Shown: piece after piece, positions 42,832 to 51,000 of the stretch | Layout: every line of letters begins with the position of its first letter | Position numbering within the stretch: position 1 is the stretch's first letter | DNA from: Acidobacteria bacterium UBA823 | GTDB taxonomy: Bacteria; Acidobacteriota; Vicinamibacteria; Vicinamibacterales; UBA823 | NCBI GenBank assembly: GCA_002296225.1 | Contig: DBHR01000060.1 | Coordinates: forward strand, 4,953-61,450 | DNA length: 56,498 nucleotides | Direction of reading: 5' to 3' | Made by a program: the position numbers and the translations under genes | Notes under the pieces: model-generated | Database searches by the model: none | What the model was told of the DNA's origin: nothing | The model's input: the letters and a program-made list of their open reading frames with translations, nothing else

Positions 42832-43587
42832 ATGCCAGAGTTGGGCGGTGGATGTCGGGTCGTCGAGACCCATGAGGGACAGGTCAGCCAGGAGCGTACC
42901 CGGCGGCGGCGGCGGACGGTCGGCGCGGTGATTGCCGCGCGCAACATCGAGCAGTCGGTGAGCCGATTCGACAGGGGGTTGTCAGCGGGCCAAGTGAATC
43001 CGACCAGTGAGGAGGTTCACTATGTCTCGGCGGGGTTGGGCGCCTGCTATCTCGACGGATACCGTTACAACGTTGAAATTGGCTCCGCGGTCTACGTGGC
43101 GCCTGGCGTAGAGTGCTGCTTCGAAACGGCCACCGGCGACCTCAAGGTCGTGAGCGTGTGCTGCCCGCAGATCAACGACTCATCCTTCGACCTTCCGCCA
43201 CGGACGTCACCAGCTGACCCTGGGCAGCCACATCCAGCTGTCGTCGTGCATGAGCGTGACCGAAAGCCGATTCCGACGGGTGACCGATGGTTCAAGTTGC
43301 TTGCGGCTAAGGACGTCGGCTGCCAGCACGTCACGCAGTTTATCGGCTTCATTCCGAAATCTGAGGCACCGGTGCACCATCACACCTACGAAGAGGCAAT
43401 TTACATCATCGAAGGGCGCGGCGTGATGTGGGCCGACGGTAAGGAAGCACCGGTGGCGCCCGGCACGTGCATCTACCTCCCTCGACAGGTCAAGCATACG
43501 ATGAAGAACTTCGAGGAAGCGCCGATCCGCCTCATGGGCGTGTTTCATCCATCTGGCAGCCCGGCCACCAGATACGACGATGGGTAA
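42832..43587 (+). CDS. Bicupin protein ((S)-ureidoglycine aminohydrolase-like)
   Basis: 251-residue protein with two cupin barrels. The first (about 55-115) is degenerate: EVHYVSAG...GSAVYVAPGVE. The second (about 175-240) keeps the metal-binding pattern PVHHHTYEEAIYIIEGRGVMW...GTCIYLPRQVKHTMKNF, with His-x-His, Glu and a later His. The two-cupin arrangement and size resemble ureidoglycine aminohydrolase, but the match is not strong enough to name it. TAGGAG directly precedes ATG 42832. Paired with the class V aminotransferase. Confidence 0.8.
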   Translation: MPELGGGCRVVETHEGQVSQERTRRRRRTVGAVIAARNIEQSVSRFDRGLSAGQVNPTSEEVHYVSAGLGACYLDGYRYNVEIGSAVYVAPGVECCFETATGDLKVVSVCCPQINDSSFDLPPRTSPADPGQPHPAVVVHERDRKPIPTGDRWFKLLAAKDVGCQHVTQFIGFIPKSEAPVHHHTYEEAIYIIEGRGVMWADGKEAPVAPGTCIYLPRQVKHTMKNFEEAPIRLMGVFHPSGSPATRYDDG

Positions 43588-43768
43588 TACGGGCTCCTCC
43601 GGCTGATAGGTGCTAGGTTTTTAGCCGAGAAGCTCGAGTGAGTCGTTGGTCTACGGACAACAAATGCTCGGGTCAGCGCTCAGCGGGCGGGGTTTGATGA
43701 ACGTGCCAGCCAGTAACTGATGGTCTCTAACCTTTCAGCCAAGGGTCAGGAACAGGGCTGTTGCGTTT

Positions 43769-44905
43769 TCACATCAGCATGTGATCCGCGATGATCAGCC
43801 GCTGAATCTCCGACGTGCCTTCGTAGAGCCGCAACGCGCGCACTTCGCGGTAGAGCTGCTCGACGGCAACTCCCCGGACGACCCCACGGCCGCCGTGAAG
43901 CTGCACAGCGCGGTCGACGATCCGTTGCGCGGCCTCTGTCGCAAAAAGTTTCGCGGTCGACGCCTCGCGCGTAAATCGCCCGTCTCGACTATCAGCGAGC
44001 CACGCTGCACGAAAGACTAGGAGCCTAGCCGCGTCAAGCTCGGTCTGCATGTCGGCCAGGGAAAACTTCGTGGCCTGAAAGCTAGAAAGCGGGTGCCCAA
44101 ATTGGGTCCGCCGAGTCACATGACCCTGCGCTTCGTCAAGGGCACGTCCCGCCAAGCCACAGGCCGCCGCTCCGACCGAGGGCCGGAACCGATCTAGCGT
44201 GGCCAGCGCAATCTTAAGACCATCGCCCTCTTCACCGAGCCTGTGGTCACCAGGCACGCGACACTTCTGGAGCTCAAGATCCCCGATCGGGTGTGGCGCC
44301 AGGAGTGGAATCTGACGCGCAACGCGCAGCCCGGGCGTGTCCGCGTCAACGACGAAGGCTGACAGACGCGTCTTTTCGCCGGCTGATGCGTCGCCGATTT
44401 TGGCAAATACAATGTAATAGTCCGCAATGCCGGCGTTCGAGATGAGTGTCTTTGAGCCATCAATGACATAACCCGAGCCCTCAGCCCGAGCCCTCGTCCG
44501 GATGCTGCGAATATCCGACCCGGCTTCAGTCTCAGTCACCGCAAACGCCGCGATCTTCTCACCAGTGGCAACACGCGGCAAATAGCGCTTCCGCAAGGCT
44601 GCGCTGCCCGCAAGAACGATCGGATAACTGCCGAGTCCCTGCACTCCAAAGACGGCATCCGCCAAGCCCGACCGAGCAGCCAAGGCTTCTCGGATCAAAC
44701 AGATACCGCGCATGTCGGGTGCCGGCGTCTTCACCAAGCGTGCAAGTAGTCCCTCCGCAGCGCACAAGCGAATCGCCTCACGTCCGGCATCCAGCGGGTC
44801 CGTGTCGGCTTCGCGAAATGCGGTCTCGATTTTGTCGGCGCAAAAGACCTGGAGTCGCTCGGCAAACTGTCGGTGCGATTCGTCAAAGAACGGTAGGGTG
44901 AGCAT
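43769..44905 (-). CDS. Acyl-CoA dehydrogenase
   Basis: 378-residue flavoenzyme that introduces the alpha-beta double bond into acyl-CoA. FAD/substrate motifs FAVTETEAGSDIRSIRTRA and DGSKTLISNAG are present; the catalytic base is the glutamate in RLYEGTSEIQRLIIADHML near the C-terminus. It is the last gene of a leftward operon (SDR, RidA-like, enoyl-CoA hydratase, this gene), 36 bases after the hydratase. Likely substrate: a short or branched acyl-CoA. ATG 44905, weak ribosome site. Confidence 0.93.
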   Translation of the reverse strand: MLTLPFFDESHRQFAERLQVFCADKIETAFREADTDPLDAGREAIRLCAAEGLLARLVKTPAPDMRGICLIREALAARSGLADAVFGVQGLGSYPIVLAGSAALRKRYLPRVATGEKIAAFAVTETEAGSDIRSIRTRARAEGSGYVIDGSKTLISNAGIADYYIVFAKIGDASAGEKTRLSAFVVDADTPGLRVARQIPLLAPHPIGDLELQKCRVPGDHRLGEEGDGLKIALATLDRFRPSVGAAACGLAGRALDEAQGHVTRRTQFGHPLSSFQATKFSLADMQTELDAARLLVFRAAWLADSRDGRFTREASTAKLFATEAAQRIVDRAVQLHGGRGVVRGVAVEQLYREVRALRLYEGTSEIQRLIIADHMLM

Positions 44906-44941
44906 TGCGCGGTTTGGGCTGGCCGTCGCCGTCGGTTCCGA

Positions 44942-45739
44942 TCACTCGAATTTCGGCTTCCGCTTCTCAAGAAACGCCGCGTAGGCTTCCTTGAAGTTCG
45001 GCGACTCCATACACAGCGCCTGGGTTTCTCCTTCAAGGGTGAGAGCAGCCTCGAAACTCATGTCTAACTCGCGATTCATGAGCTCCTTCGTCTTGGCTAG
45101 CGCGGCCGACGGTCCGGCAGCAAGTCTGACCGCGAGGCCGTGCGCTTCGTCGAGGAGAGCGTCGCTCGGCACGACGCACGACAAAAGACCCATCCGGCGT
45201 GCCTCCTCACCGGCAACCCGGCCTCCCAGGAAGAGCAGCTCGGTGGCACGCGCTAATCCGACGATTCGCGGTAGCAGGTACGCCGCTCCCATGTCAGCAC
45301 CGGCTAACCCGACCTTCGTGAACAGAAACGAGAAGCTCGCCTGATCGCTGCCGACTCGAAGATCGCAGGCCAGCGCTATGACAGCGCCAGCGCCGGCGGC
45401 AACGCCGTTCACCGCTGCGATTACCGGCTTCGGCAGGCGACGGATGTTGCGAATGACGTCGCAGGTCATTTTCGTGAATTCAAGCAGACCTTGCCGATCG
45501 CGGGCCACTAACTCACCGATAATCGCTTCAACATCACCGCCCGAGCAGAACCCTCGGCCCGCTCCGGTAACGATCACAACGCGTACGTCGTCACGACCGG
45601 CTAGTGCGGCGAAGGTATCGCGAAGCTCTGCATAGACCTCGAACGTCAGCGCGTTGAGACGCTCGGGTCGGTTCAGCGTGATCGTGGCAATCCCGGCCTT
45701 TTCTGTGTAACCGAATGTTGTGGGTGCGATGGTTGTCAT
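44942..45739 (-). CDS. Enoyl-CoA hydratase/isomerase family protein
   Basis: 265-residue crotonase-fold enzyme. The oxyanion-hole motifs are GAGRGFCSGGDVEAI and NGVAAGAGAVIALACDLR; the second catalytic region is KVGLAGADMGAAYLLPRIVG, where an aspartate stands where hydratases have Glu, as in many PaaG-like isomerases and hydratases. It should act on enoyl-CoA from the adjacent dehydrogenase. ATG 45739 overlaps the stop of the RidA-like gene (ATGA), showing translational coupling. Confidence 0.92.
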   Translation of the reverse strand: MTTIAPTTFGYTEKAGIATITLNRPERLNALTFEVYAELRDTFAALAGRDDVRVVIVTGAGRGFCSGGDVEAIIGELVARDRQGLLEFTKMTCDVIRNIRRLPKPVIAAVNGVAAGAGAVIALACDLRVGSDQASFSFLFTKVGLAGADMGAAYLLPRIVGLARATELLFLGGRVAGEEARRMGLLSCVVPSDALLDEAHGLAVRLAAGPSAALAKTKELMNRELDMSFEAALTLEGETQALCMESPNFKEAYAAFLEKRKPKFE

Positions 45740-46137
45740 GGAATCAGAGCTACTCCTTCGATCTCGACCCGGGCACCAGATTCGAGCAACCCCTTAACCT
45801 CGACCAAGCTCATCGCCGGATAGTGATGCCCCATACATCGGCGGTAGGCCTCACCGATTTCCTTGCGAGCCTTGGTGTACTCCGCCTGGTCGGTCACAAA
45901 GATGGTGAGTTTGGCAACCGATTCTGACCCGCCGCCGGCCTCCGCAACAACACTCAGCAGGTTGCTCAGCGCTTGGCCAAACTGCCCAACGAAGCCGCTG
46001 ACGAGCTTTCCGTCTGGATTCCAGCCAATCTGTCCCGAGATGAACAGCAACTGGCCGTCCAGCGGCACGCTAGCGCCGTGGTTGTAGCCCGTCGGTTGGA
46101 CTAGCCCACGAGGATTAACGACCTTGATATTGCTCAC
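45736..46137 (-). CDS. RidA (YjgF/YER057c/UK114) family protein
   Basis: 133-residue protein of the Rid superfamily. FISGQIGWNPDGKLV, GQALSNLLSVVAEAG and the C-terminal ARVEIEGVALIP with the conserved arginine are family features. RidA enzymes hydrolyse reactive enamine/imine intermediates; subfamilies in catabolic operons act on pathway-specific imines. GTG 46137 overlaps the SDR stop (GTGA) and its own stop overlaps the hydratase start, so it is embedded in the acyl-CoA operon, hinting at a nitrogen-containing or amino-acid-derived substrate. Confidence 0.9.
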   Translation of the reverse strand: MSNIKVVNPRGLVQPTGYNHGASVPLDGQLLFISGQIGWNPDGKLVSGFVGQFGQALSNLLSVVAEAGGGSESVAKLTIFVTDQAEYTKARKEIGEAYRRCMGHHYPAMSLVEVKGLLESGARVEIEGVALIP

Positions 46138-46907
46138 GTGGACCCCTTACCATCAGCCACATTGTATGCCTGACCGGTGACGCCAGCGGCTTCGTCTCCG
46201 GCGAACCAGACGGCGAGGTCCGCAACTTCTTCGGGCTGAATCAGTCGCCGCTGTGGATTCATTGCCTCAAGCGCACTCCTCGCTTCAGACGCCGAACGCC
46301 CGGTTGTCCTGACAATACGCGCGACTGACCGGGCAGTCATCTCAGTATCGACCCACCCCGGACAGATTGCATTGACGGTGATCCCTTTGCTAGCGACCTC
46401 AAGCGCGGTCGCACGCGTGAGTCCTAGGACGCCGTGCTTAGCGGCGCAGTAAGCCGCCGTGTAGGGGTATCCAATCTCCGCTGCCGTCGATGCGATGTTG
46501 ATGATGCGGCCGCGCTTCCGGTTGATCATCGACGGCAGCATTTCCCGCACACACAGGAATGTTCCAGTGAGATTGACCGCGATCGTTCGATTCCACGTCT
46601 CTTCAGTGACCCGCGTTAACGGTGCGCTGTCAACGTAGCCAGCGTTGTTCACCAATATATCCACCGGGTCAAACCGCTGCGTCGTCTCCTGAACAGCCGC
46701 AGCGACGCTCAACGCCGATGTTACGTCGCAGCTGACCGGAATCGCCTGGCCTCCGGCCTTCCCAATCTCGTTTGCGACGGTGTGAATCTCATCCTCTGAC
46801 CTCGCCGCTATGACCACCCGGGCGCCCGCTGCGGCGAAGGCGAGTGCGATCGCCCTCCCGATGCCGCGGCCACTGCCGGTAATGAACGCGACCCGGTCGG
46901 TTAACAC
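46134..46907 (-). CDS. Short-chain dehydrogenase/reductase (SDR)
   Basis: 257-residue NAD(P)-dependent oxidoreductase. Cofactor motif TGSGRGIG, NNAGYV, and the catalytic Ser-Tyr-Lys in NIASTAAEIGYPYTAAYCAAKHG are intact; the sequence near the active site resembles hydroxyacyl-CoA or 3-hydroxybutyrate dehydrogenases, fitting the 3-hydroxyacyl step of the operon. GTG 46907 is preferred: it gives a standard SDR N-terminus (LTDRVAFITG). The frame stays open to 47150, but those 80 residues do not belong to the fold and look like a remnant of another gene. ATG 46973 is the alternative start. Confidence 0.9.
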   Translation of the reverse strand: MLTDRVAFITGSGRGIGRAIALAFAAAGARVVIAARSEDEIHTVANEIGKAGGQAIPVSCDVTSALSVAAAVQETTQRFDPVDILVNNAGYVDSAPLTRVTEETWNRTIAVNLTGTFLCVREMLPSMINRKRGRIINIASTAAEIGYPYTAAYCAAKHGVLGLTRATALEVASKGITVNAICPGWVDTEMTARSVARIVRTTGRSASEARSALEAMNPQRRLIQPEEVADLAVWFAGDEAAGVTGQAYNVADGKGST

Positions 46908-46970
46908 TCGCCGAAACCCCACCAGCCAGCACAGAGGCCAACCCGGCCACAAGAACCCATGGTAGGTGGG

Positions 46971-47150
46971 CATTATAATCGGCGGTGGCGGTCCCTGGTG
47001 CGAGTAGGCCAGCGGCGATCGCTGGCTCAGCAAGACCCCGCTGGCAACCGCGTTCGAGGACGCGCCGTTCACCGATAAGAGCGACCGGACATACTCCCGC
47101 GATTCGGGTTTACCGACCGACGTGGTTCTTCTGGCTGACACCCCATCGCC
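46971..47150 (-). pseudogene. Possible remnant of an alpha/beta-hydrolase gene
   Basis: Reading leftward from a stop codon at 47151-47153, about 60 codons are open and in frame with the SDR. They include SREYVRSLLSVNG and RSPLAYSHQGPPPPIIM, which resembles the ASP(I/L)-x-Y-x-x-x-G-x-PP-(I/L)-L-I-HG segment of carboxylesterase-type alpha/beta hydrolases, after which the similarity ends. There is no start with a ribosome site. It lies between the SDR start and the toxin-antitoxin promoter, so the module may have landed in an older gene. The resemblance is short and may be chance. Confidence 0.25.
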
Positions 47151-47151
47151 T

Positions 47152-47204
47152 TATTGACATGACTATATCACTGACCTATTATATGACTATGTTAAAGGTC
47201 AATA
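47152..47204. promoter_or_regulatory. Promoter and repeat cluster of the toxin-antitoxin module
   Basis: TTGACA (47154-47159) and TATTAT (47177-47182) with 17-base spacing form a near-consensus rightward promoter. ATGACTAT occurs twice 24 bases apart (47159-47166, 47183-47190). TATTGAC (47152-47158) and GTCAATA (47198-47204) form an inverted repeat around the promoter. This suits autorepression by the antitoxin-toxin complex. Transcription should start at or next to ATG 47189, giving a leaderless mRNA. Confidence 0.65.
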
Positions 47205-47428
47205 TAGCACAAGCAAAAGCAAGGCTTTCTGAGTACATTAAGCGTTCTGAAGACGGAGAGACTATCTTATTGGCCAAACGAAACGTGCCTGTTGCGGAAC
47301 TGCGGCCCCTGAGGCGCCCCGTCAGACAACCGCGCCCTTTTGGCCTCTGCGCAGATGACTGCAGGATTTCACCAGATTTCGATAAGCCTGTGCCGGCGTC
47401 AACTTACGCGGAGGGTGACGCCGTATGA
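47189..47428 (+). CDS. Antitoxin of the Phd/YefM type
   Basis: 79-residue antitoxin. MLKVNIAQAKARLSEYIKRSEDGETILLAKRNVPVAELRPL is the Phd/YefM DNA-binding fold (V-x-x-A-K-x-x-L-S-x-L/Y pattern and I-x-x-x-x-x-P-V-A-x-L/E). The C-terminal half is the presumed toxin-binding tail. ATG 47189 is preferred, as it coincides with the predicted transcription start; ATG 47183 or 47159 are less likely. Its stop overlaps the toxin ATG (ATGA). Overlap, size and order are those of a type II module. Confidence 0.85.
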   Translation: MLKVNIAQAKARLSEYIKRSEDGETILLAKRNVPVAELRPLRRPVRQPRPFGLCADDCRISPDFDKPVPASTYAEGDAV

Positions 47429-47823
47429 ATCTCCTGCTTGATACCTCACCATTCCTCTGGTACATCACCGGCAGCGTCGTTCTCCCCGAGCGGGTCGTCG
47501 AGGCAATTCGAGCACCGAACAATGATGTCGCCCTCAGTGTCGTATCGCTGCGGGAAATCCTCATGAAACACCGTCTGGGCCGACTTCACCTACCCGAGGA
47601 ACCGGGAATCTACATCCCGCAGCAACGCGAGCGCCACCAGATTGCACCGCTCGGGCTCCATGAAGGTGCGCTAACCCATCTAGCGAAACTCCCAGCACTT
47701 CATGTTGATCCATTCGACCGTCTGCTCATCTGTCAGGCAATTGAGCACAACCTGACGATCGTGACGGCCGACCAGTCCATTCAGCGCTATCCTGTCAAGA
47801 CGTTCTGGGCAAAAGCTCTCTAA
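47425..47823 (+). CDS. PIN-domain toxin (VapC-like ribonuclease)
   Basis: 132-residue PIN nuclease, the toxin partner. The acidic metal site is intact: D6 in LLLDTSPFLW, E44 in SLREILMK, D98 in HVDPFDRLLICQA, and D116 in IVTADQSIQ. These proteins cut RNA, often tRNA or rRNA, and are held by the antitoxin. LLLDTHALLW is the usual opening; here Ser replaces His. It starts inside the antitoxin stop codon. No ribosome site of its own is needed, given coupling. Confidence 0.92.
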   Translation: MNLLLDTSPFLWYITGSVVLPERVVEAIRAPNNDVALSVVSLREILMKHRLGRLHLPEEPGIYIPQQRERHQIAPLGLHEGALTHLAKLPALHVDPFDRLLICQAIEHNLTIVTADQSIQRYPVKTFWAKAL

Positions 47824-47863
47824 AAGGTTAAGCCTTCCGAACCACGACCAGCGGGAGAATTCC

Positions 47864-49036
47864 ATGGGCATGATTGAACGCCGGCGATTCCTTCAGTTTG
47901 GTGCGGCGAGTACAGTGGCCGGCCTCGCGATGAATAAAAACCATGCCTCTGCCACCGCAGCAGCTATGTTTCAGTCCTCCAGCGAGCGGACTGTCAAGCT
48001 ATACGGAGATGGACTCGGACTGACGCCGACCGACTCGGTGAAGCTCTTGACGCGCCTCATTGAGGAAAATCCGATCGCCAGGGATTCGTACTCCAACGGC
48101 GGCGAGGTGGAGAAGTTAGAGCAGATATTCGCCGCGGCACTCGGGAAAGAACGCGCTGTCTTCATGCCGACGGGCACACTGGCCAATCACTTGGCTGTCC
48201 GCATACTGGCGGGCGGGCCGAGCCGGGCAATCGTCCAGGCGGAGAGCCATCTGTATAACGACACGGGGGACACCGTCCAGACCCTAAGCAATATCCAGTT
48301 GATTCCACTGGCTCCCAGCCGGGCAACCTTTACGCTGGACGAAGTGCAGGCACTACTTGAGCGGACCACCAGCGGTCGGGTGGCGACGCCGGTATCGGTA
48401 ATCTCGATTGAGTCGCCGGTCCGAAGAAAATCTGGCGAGGTGTTCGACGAATCGATGATGGACCGGGTCACTTCGTTCGCACACCAAGAGGGAATCCGAA
48501 CGCACCTCGACGGAGCGAGGATCTTTCTGCAGGCCGGGTTTACAGGGCGACCCGTCGCAGATTACGCCCGGTCGTTTGACACGGTTTACGTCTCGCTCTA
48601 CAAGTACTTCAATGCACCGTCGGGCGCCATCTTGGCTGGCCCAAAAGCGTTGCTCGATGAGGTGTTTCATGCGCGGCGTATGTTCGGTGGCGGCCTTGCT
48701 CAAGTGTGGCCGTTCGCCGCGATCGCCCTGCACTATTTCCGAGGGTTCCCAGAGCGCTACGCGCGAGCTGTCCGAGTGTCGAACGAGTGGAGGCAACTCG
48801 TCAGTAAACACGAAGCCTTTTCAATCGAACCAAACACCTCGGGTACGAATCTCCTCCTGCTAAAAGTGCAGCATCCGGACCTGCACCGGTTCCGTGAGCG
48901 GCTCGCGCGCCAGAACATACGTTTACCGGCACCACTTGCCGATGGCTCTGGATTTAGGCTGGGCGTCAACGAGTCATGGGGTCGTACAACCGCGTCCGAT
49001 CTGACCAACATATTCGTGCAGACGGTCGAAGCATGA
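47864..49036 (+). CDS. Threonine aldolase-family PLP enzyme with Tat signal
   Basis: 390-residue beta-eliminating lyase of the low-specificity threonine aldolase group. RTHLDGARIF (D216) and VSLYKYFNAPSGAI (PLP lysine K247) are family signatures, as are FMPTGTLANHLA and GGGLAQVWPFA. The N-terminus has ERRRFLQFGAAST, a twin-arginine motif and short hydrophobic run, so the enzyme should be exported, unlike ordinary threonine aldolases. ATG 47864 follows GGGAG. It cleaves beta-hydroxy amino acids to glycine and aldehyde in known relatives; the extracytoplasmic substrate is unknown. Confidence 0.85.
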   Translation: MGMIERRRFLQFGAASTVAGLAMNKNHASATAAAMFQSSSERTVKLYGDGLGLTPTDSVKLLTRLIEENPIARDSYSNGGEVEKLEQIFAAALGKERAVFMPTGTLANHLAVRILAGGPSRAIVQAESHLYNDTGDTVQTLSNIQLIPLAPSRATFTLDEVQALLERTTSGRVATPVSVISIESPVRRKSGEVFDESMMDRVTSFAHQEGIRTHLDGARIFLQAGFTGRPVADYARSFDTVYVSLYKYFNAPSGAILAGPKALLDEVFHARRMFGGGLAQVWPFAAIALHYFRGFPERYARAVRVSNEWRQLVSKHEAFSIEPNTSGTNLLLLKVQHPDLHRFRERLARQNIRLPAPLADGSGFRLGVNESWGRTTASDLTNIFVQTVEA

Positions 49037-49080
49037 GAGTCGAGTCCGCCCCTCGCGCGTCCTAAACCTGCTAACATAAA

Positions 49081-49542
49081 GTGGTGCTGACTTTACTACT
49101 GGCGCTACACTCGCTGGCCCGTTGGGCTGCTCTCTCGCTCGGACTCATGGCCCTTATTCGCACGTTTTCCGGCACGTCGGAGGGAAACTTCGGGTTTCCC
49201 GACGAAAACAGAAAATGGGGTCGATGGTTTGCTATTTCGCTGGATATTCAAATACTCCTCGGTCTCCTGATGTACCTCTTCTTCAGTACCATTACGACAT
49301 CAGCATTCGAGAACATGGGTAGCGCCATGAGCAACTCGGTGACGCGCTTTTGGATGGTTGAGCACCCAACGATGATGGTCGCCGCACTCGCGTTGGCGCA
49401 CATTGGTGTCGCTCGCGCACGGAAGGCACCTGAGAAACGCCGCGCCGGATTGACCTGCTTTGGCCTCGCGATGCTGTTGATCGTGCTCGGCACGCCCTGG
49501 CCGTTTTCGACAGCGGCGCGACCACTCCTACCGTTTCTGTAG
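49081..49542 (+). CDS. Four-span membrane protein with paired histidines, unknown function
   Basis: 153-residue membrane protein with four hydrophobic spans. Histidines occur in span 1 (LLALHSLARWAAL) and span 3 (EHPTMMVAALALAHIG), in an arrangement that recalls small b-type heme proteins; relatives are sometimes annotated cytochrome b. Heme binding is only a suggestion. GTG 49081 is the start with no strong ribosome site. The soluble loop between spans 1 and 2 includes FPDENRKWGRW. It follows the threonine aldolase-like gene on the same strand. Confidence 0.7.
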   Translation: MVLTLLLALHSLARWAALSLGLMALIRTFSGTSEGNFGFPDENRKWGRWFAISLDIQILLGLLMYLFFSTITTSAFENMGSAMSNSVTRFWMVEHPTMMVAALALAHIGVARARKAPEKRRAGLTCFGLAMLLIVLGTPWPFSTAARPLLPFL

Positions 49543-49625
49543 CACTAACTACCGCTACGACCTCGTGCGGGAAGACCGGCTATTCAGTCCAGAAGAGGGT
49601 ATGAATCACCTCCAGAGACTGGAAT

Positions 49626-50972
49626 CTAGACGGGCGTTGTCGACGGATCCAGGTGCAAGGTTTCGAGGTGTTGACGGACGCATGCAAGGTATCGGAAGGC
49701 GATCATGCCATCAGCAGCACGATGGTCGAAGGTGAGCGACATCATCATGATTGGCTTGATCGCAATGGCATCATCAACTACGACTGGCCGTTTATTCACC
49801 ACGCCGAGCCCGAGAATCGCCACCTCCGGCTGATTCAGGATCGGCGTGCCGGTAAGGCCACCGAAGATTCCCGGATTGGTCAGCGTGAACGTGCCACCCT
49901 GCACGTCCTGTGGCGTAAGTTGGTGGGAGCGCGCGCGCGTCGCTAGATCCTTAATTGCCCTTGCAAATCCGGCCAGTGACAATCCGTCCGCCTCTCGGAT
50001 CACTGGCACGATTAGTTCACCCGAATCAGGCAGGGCGACCGCCACCCCGAGATTCACGGTCGGCTTTACCACGAGTTCATCACCGACGACCGAGGCGTTC
50101 AGCGTCCGAAATTCTCCCAGCGCCTTGACCGCTGCCTGGGCAACGAGCACGGTGTAGGTAAGCGGCGCACCGACATCCGCTTTGAACCGTTGACCGGCCG
50201 TATCCACCAGCTCGGCCGCGCGCGACATGTCGCACTCAGCCATAGCGGTAGCGTGCGGACTGATCCTTGTGGACCAACTCATGTGGTGTGCGATCTTCTT
50301 GCGCACTGCCGACATCTGTATCCGTTCGTCGCCCGGTTTCGGCTGATATACATACTGCTCGGGTGGGGGCAACGGGTCGTCCGCACCAAGGGAAGAGGTC
50401 GTTAAACCGCCGCTTGGGCCGTGCTGCCGAAGATGCTCCTCGACATCACGCTTTGTCACGCGGCCGCCGCGGCCAGAGCCCCGCATGCCAGTCAACGTTG
50501 CAAGCGACATCCCAGCCTGTCGTGCCGTCTCAAGAACAGCAGGGCTGAACGAACGAGACCGCGGCTCAGGCCCTGCGGCAGTAGTTTTCTTGAGTTCGCG
50601 CCTTGGCCGTACCAGCTGTGGCGATTGCGTGGCACGGAAGTGAGCATCTGGTTCGTTGACTGTCTTCTCAACCGGTGGGATGACTTCAGTTTTCGAAGGC
50701 GGCGCTTCGGTCGAGGAACGTTTTGTGGCATCATCCCCAGCTTCCGCAATCACCGCCACGGGCGTCCCAACGCCGACCGTTTCCCCCTCCCGAACAAGAA
50801 TCTCGACCAGTATGCCTGCCGCCGGCGACGGAACCTCGGTATCGACCTTGTCGGTCGTGATTTCGAAGAGCGGTTCGTCACGGACGACGGAGTCACCAGC
50901 CTTCTTCAACCAATTGACGATGGTGCCTTCGGCGATCGACTCCCCCATTTGGGGCATAACTACCTGGTTCAT
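49626..50972 (-). CDS. Dihydrolipoamide acyltransferase (E2) of a 2-oxoacid dehydrogenase
   Basis: 448-residue E2 core. One lipoyl domain (residues 1-76; lipoyl lysine K42 in TTDKVDTE), a Ser/Thr/Pro linker, a peripheral-subunit-binding domain (FSPAVLETARQAGMSLATLTG...GRVTKRDVEEHL), and the catalytic acyltransferase domain ending TFDHRAADGMIAFRYLA with the catalytic His. ATG 50972 begins the lipoyl domain; the frame stays open to 51062, but that part overlaps E1-beta. It is the last gene of the E1-alpha, E1-beta, E2 operon. Substrate could be pyruvate or branched-chain 2-oxoacids. Confidence 0.93.
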   Translation of the reverse strand: MNQVVMPQMGESIAEGTIVNWLKKAGDSVVRDEPLFEITTDKVDTEVPSPAAGILVEILVREGETVGVGTPVAVIAEAGDDATKRSSTEAPPSKTEVIPPVEKTVNEPDAHFRATQSPQLVRPRRELKKTTAAGPEPRSRSFSPAVLETARQAGMSLATLTGMRGSGRGGRVTKRDVEEHLRQHGPSGGLTTSSLGADDPLPPPEQYVYQPKPGDERIQMSAVRKKIAHHMSWSTRISPHATAMAECDMSRAAELVDTAGQRFKADVGAPLTYTVLVAQAAVKALGEFRTLNASVVGDELVVKPTVNLGVAVALPDSGELIVPVIREADGLSLAGFARAIKDLATRARSHQLTPQDVQGGTFTLTNPGIFGGLTGTPILNQPEVAILGLGVVNKRPVVVDDAIAIKPIMMMSLTFDHRAADGMIAFRYLACVRQHLETLHLDPSTTPV

Positions 50973-51000
50973 GGTTAGGAAGCAGAAGACATCATCGGGG

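Noticed and set aside
43588..43768. Convergent gap after the bicupin gene searched for tRNA, terminator or small gene
   Set aside because: No cloverleaf, no GC hairpin with a T run and no coding frame with a ribosome site was found.
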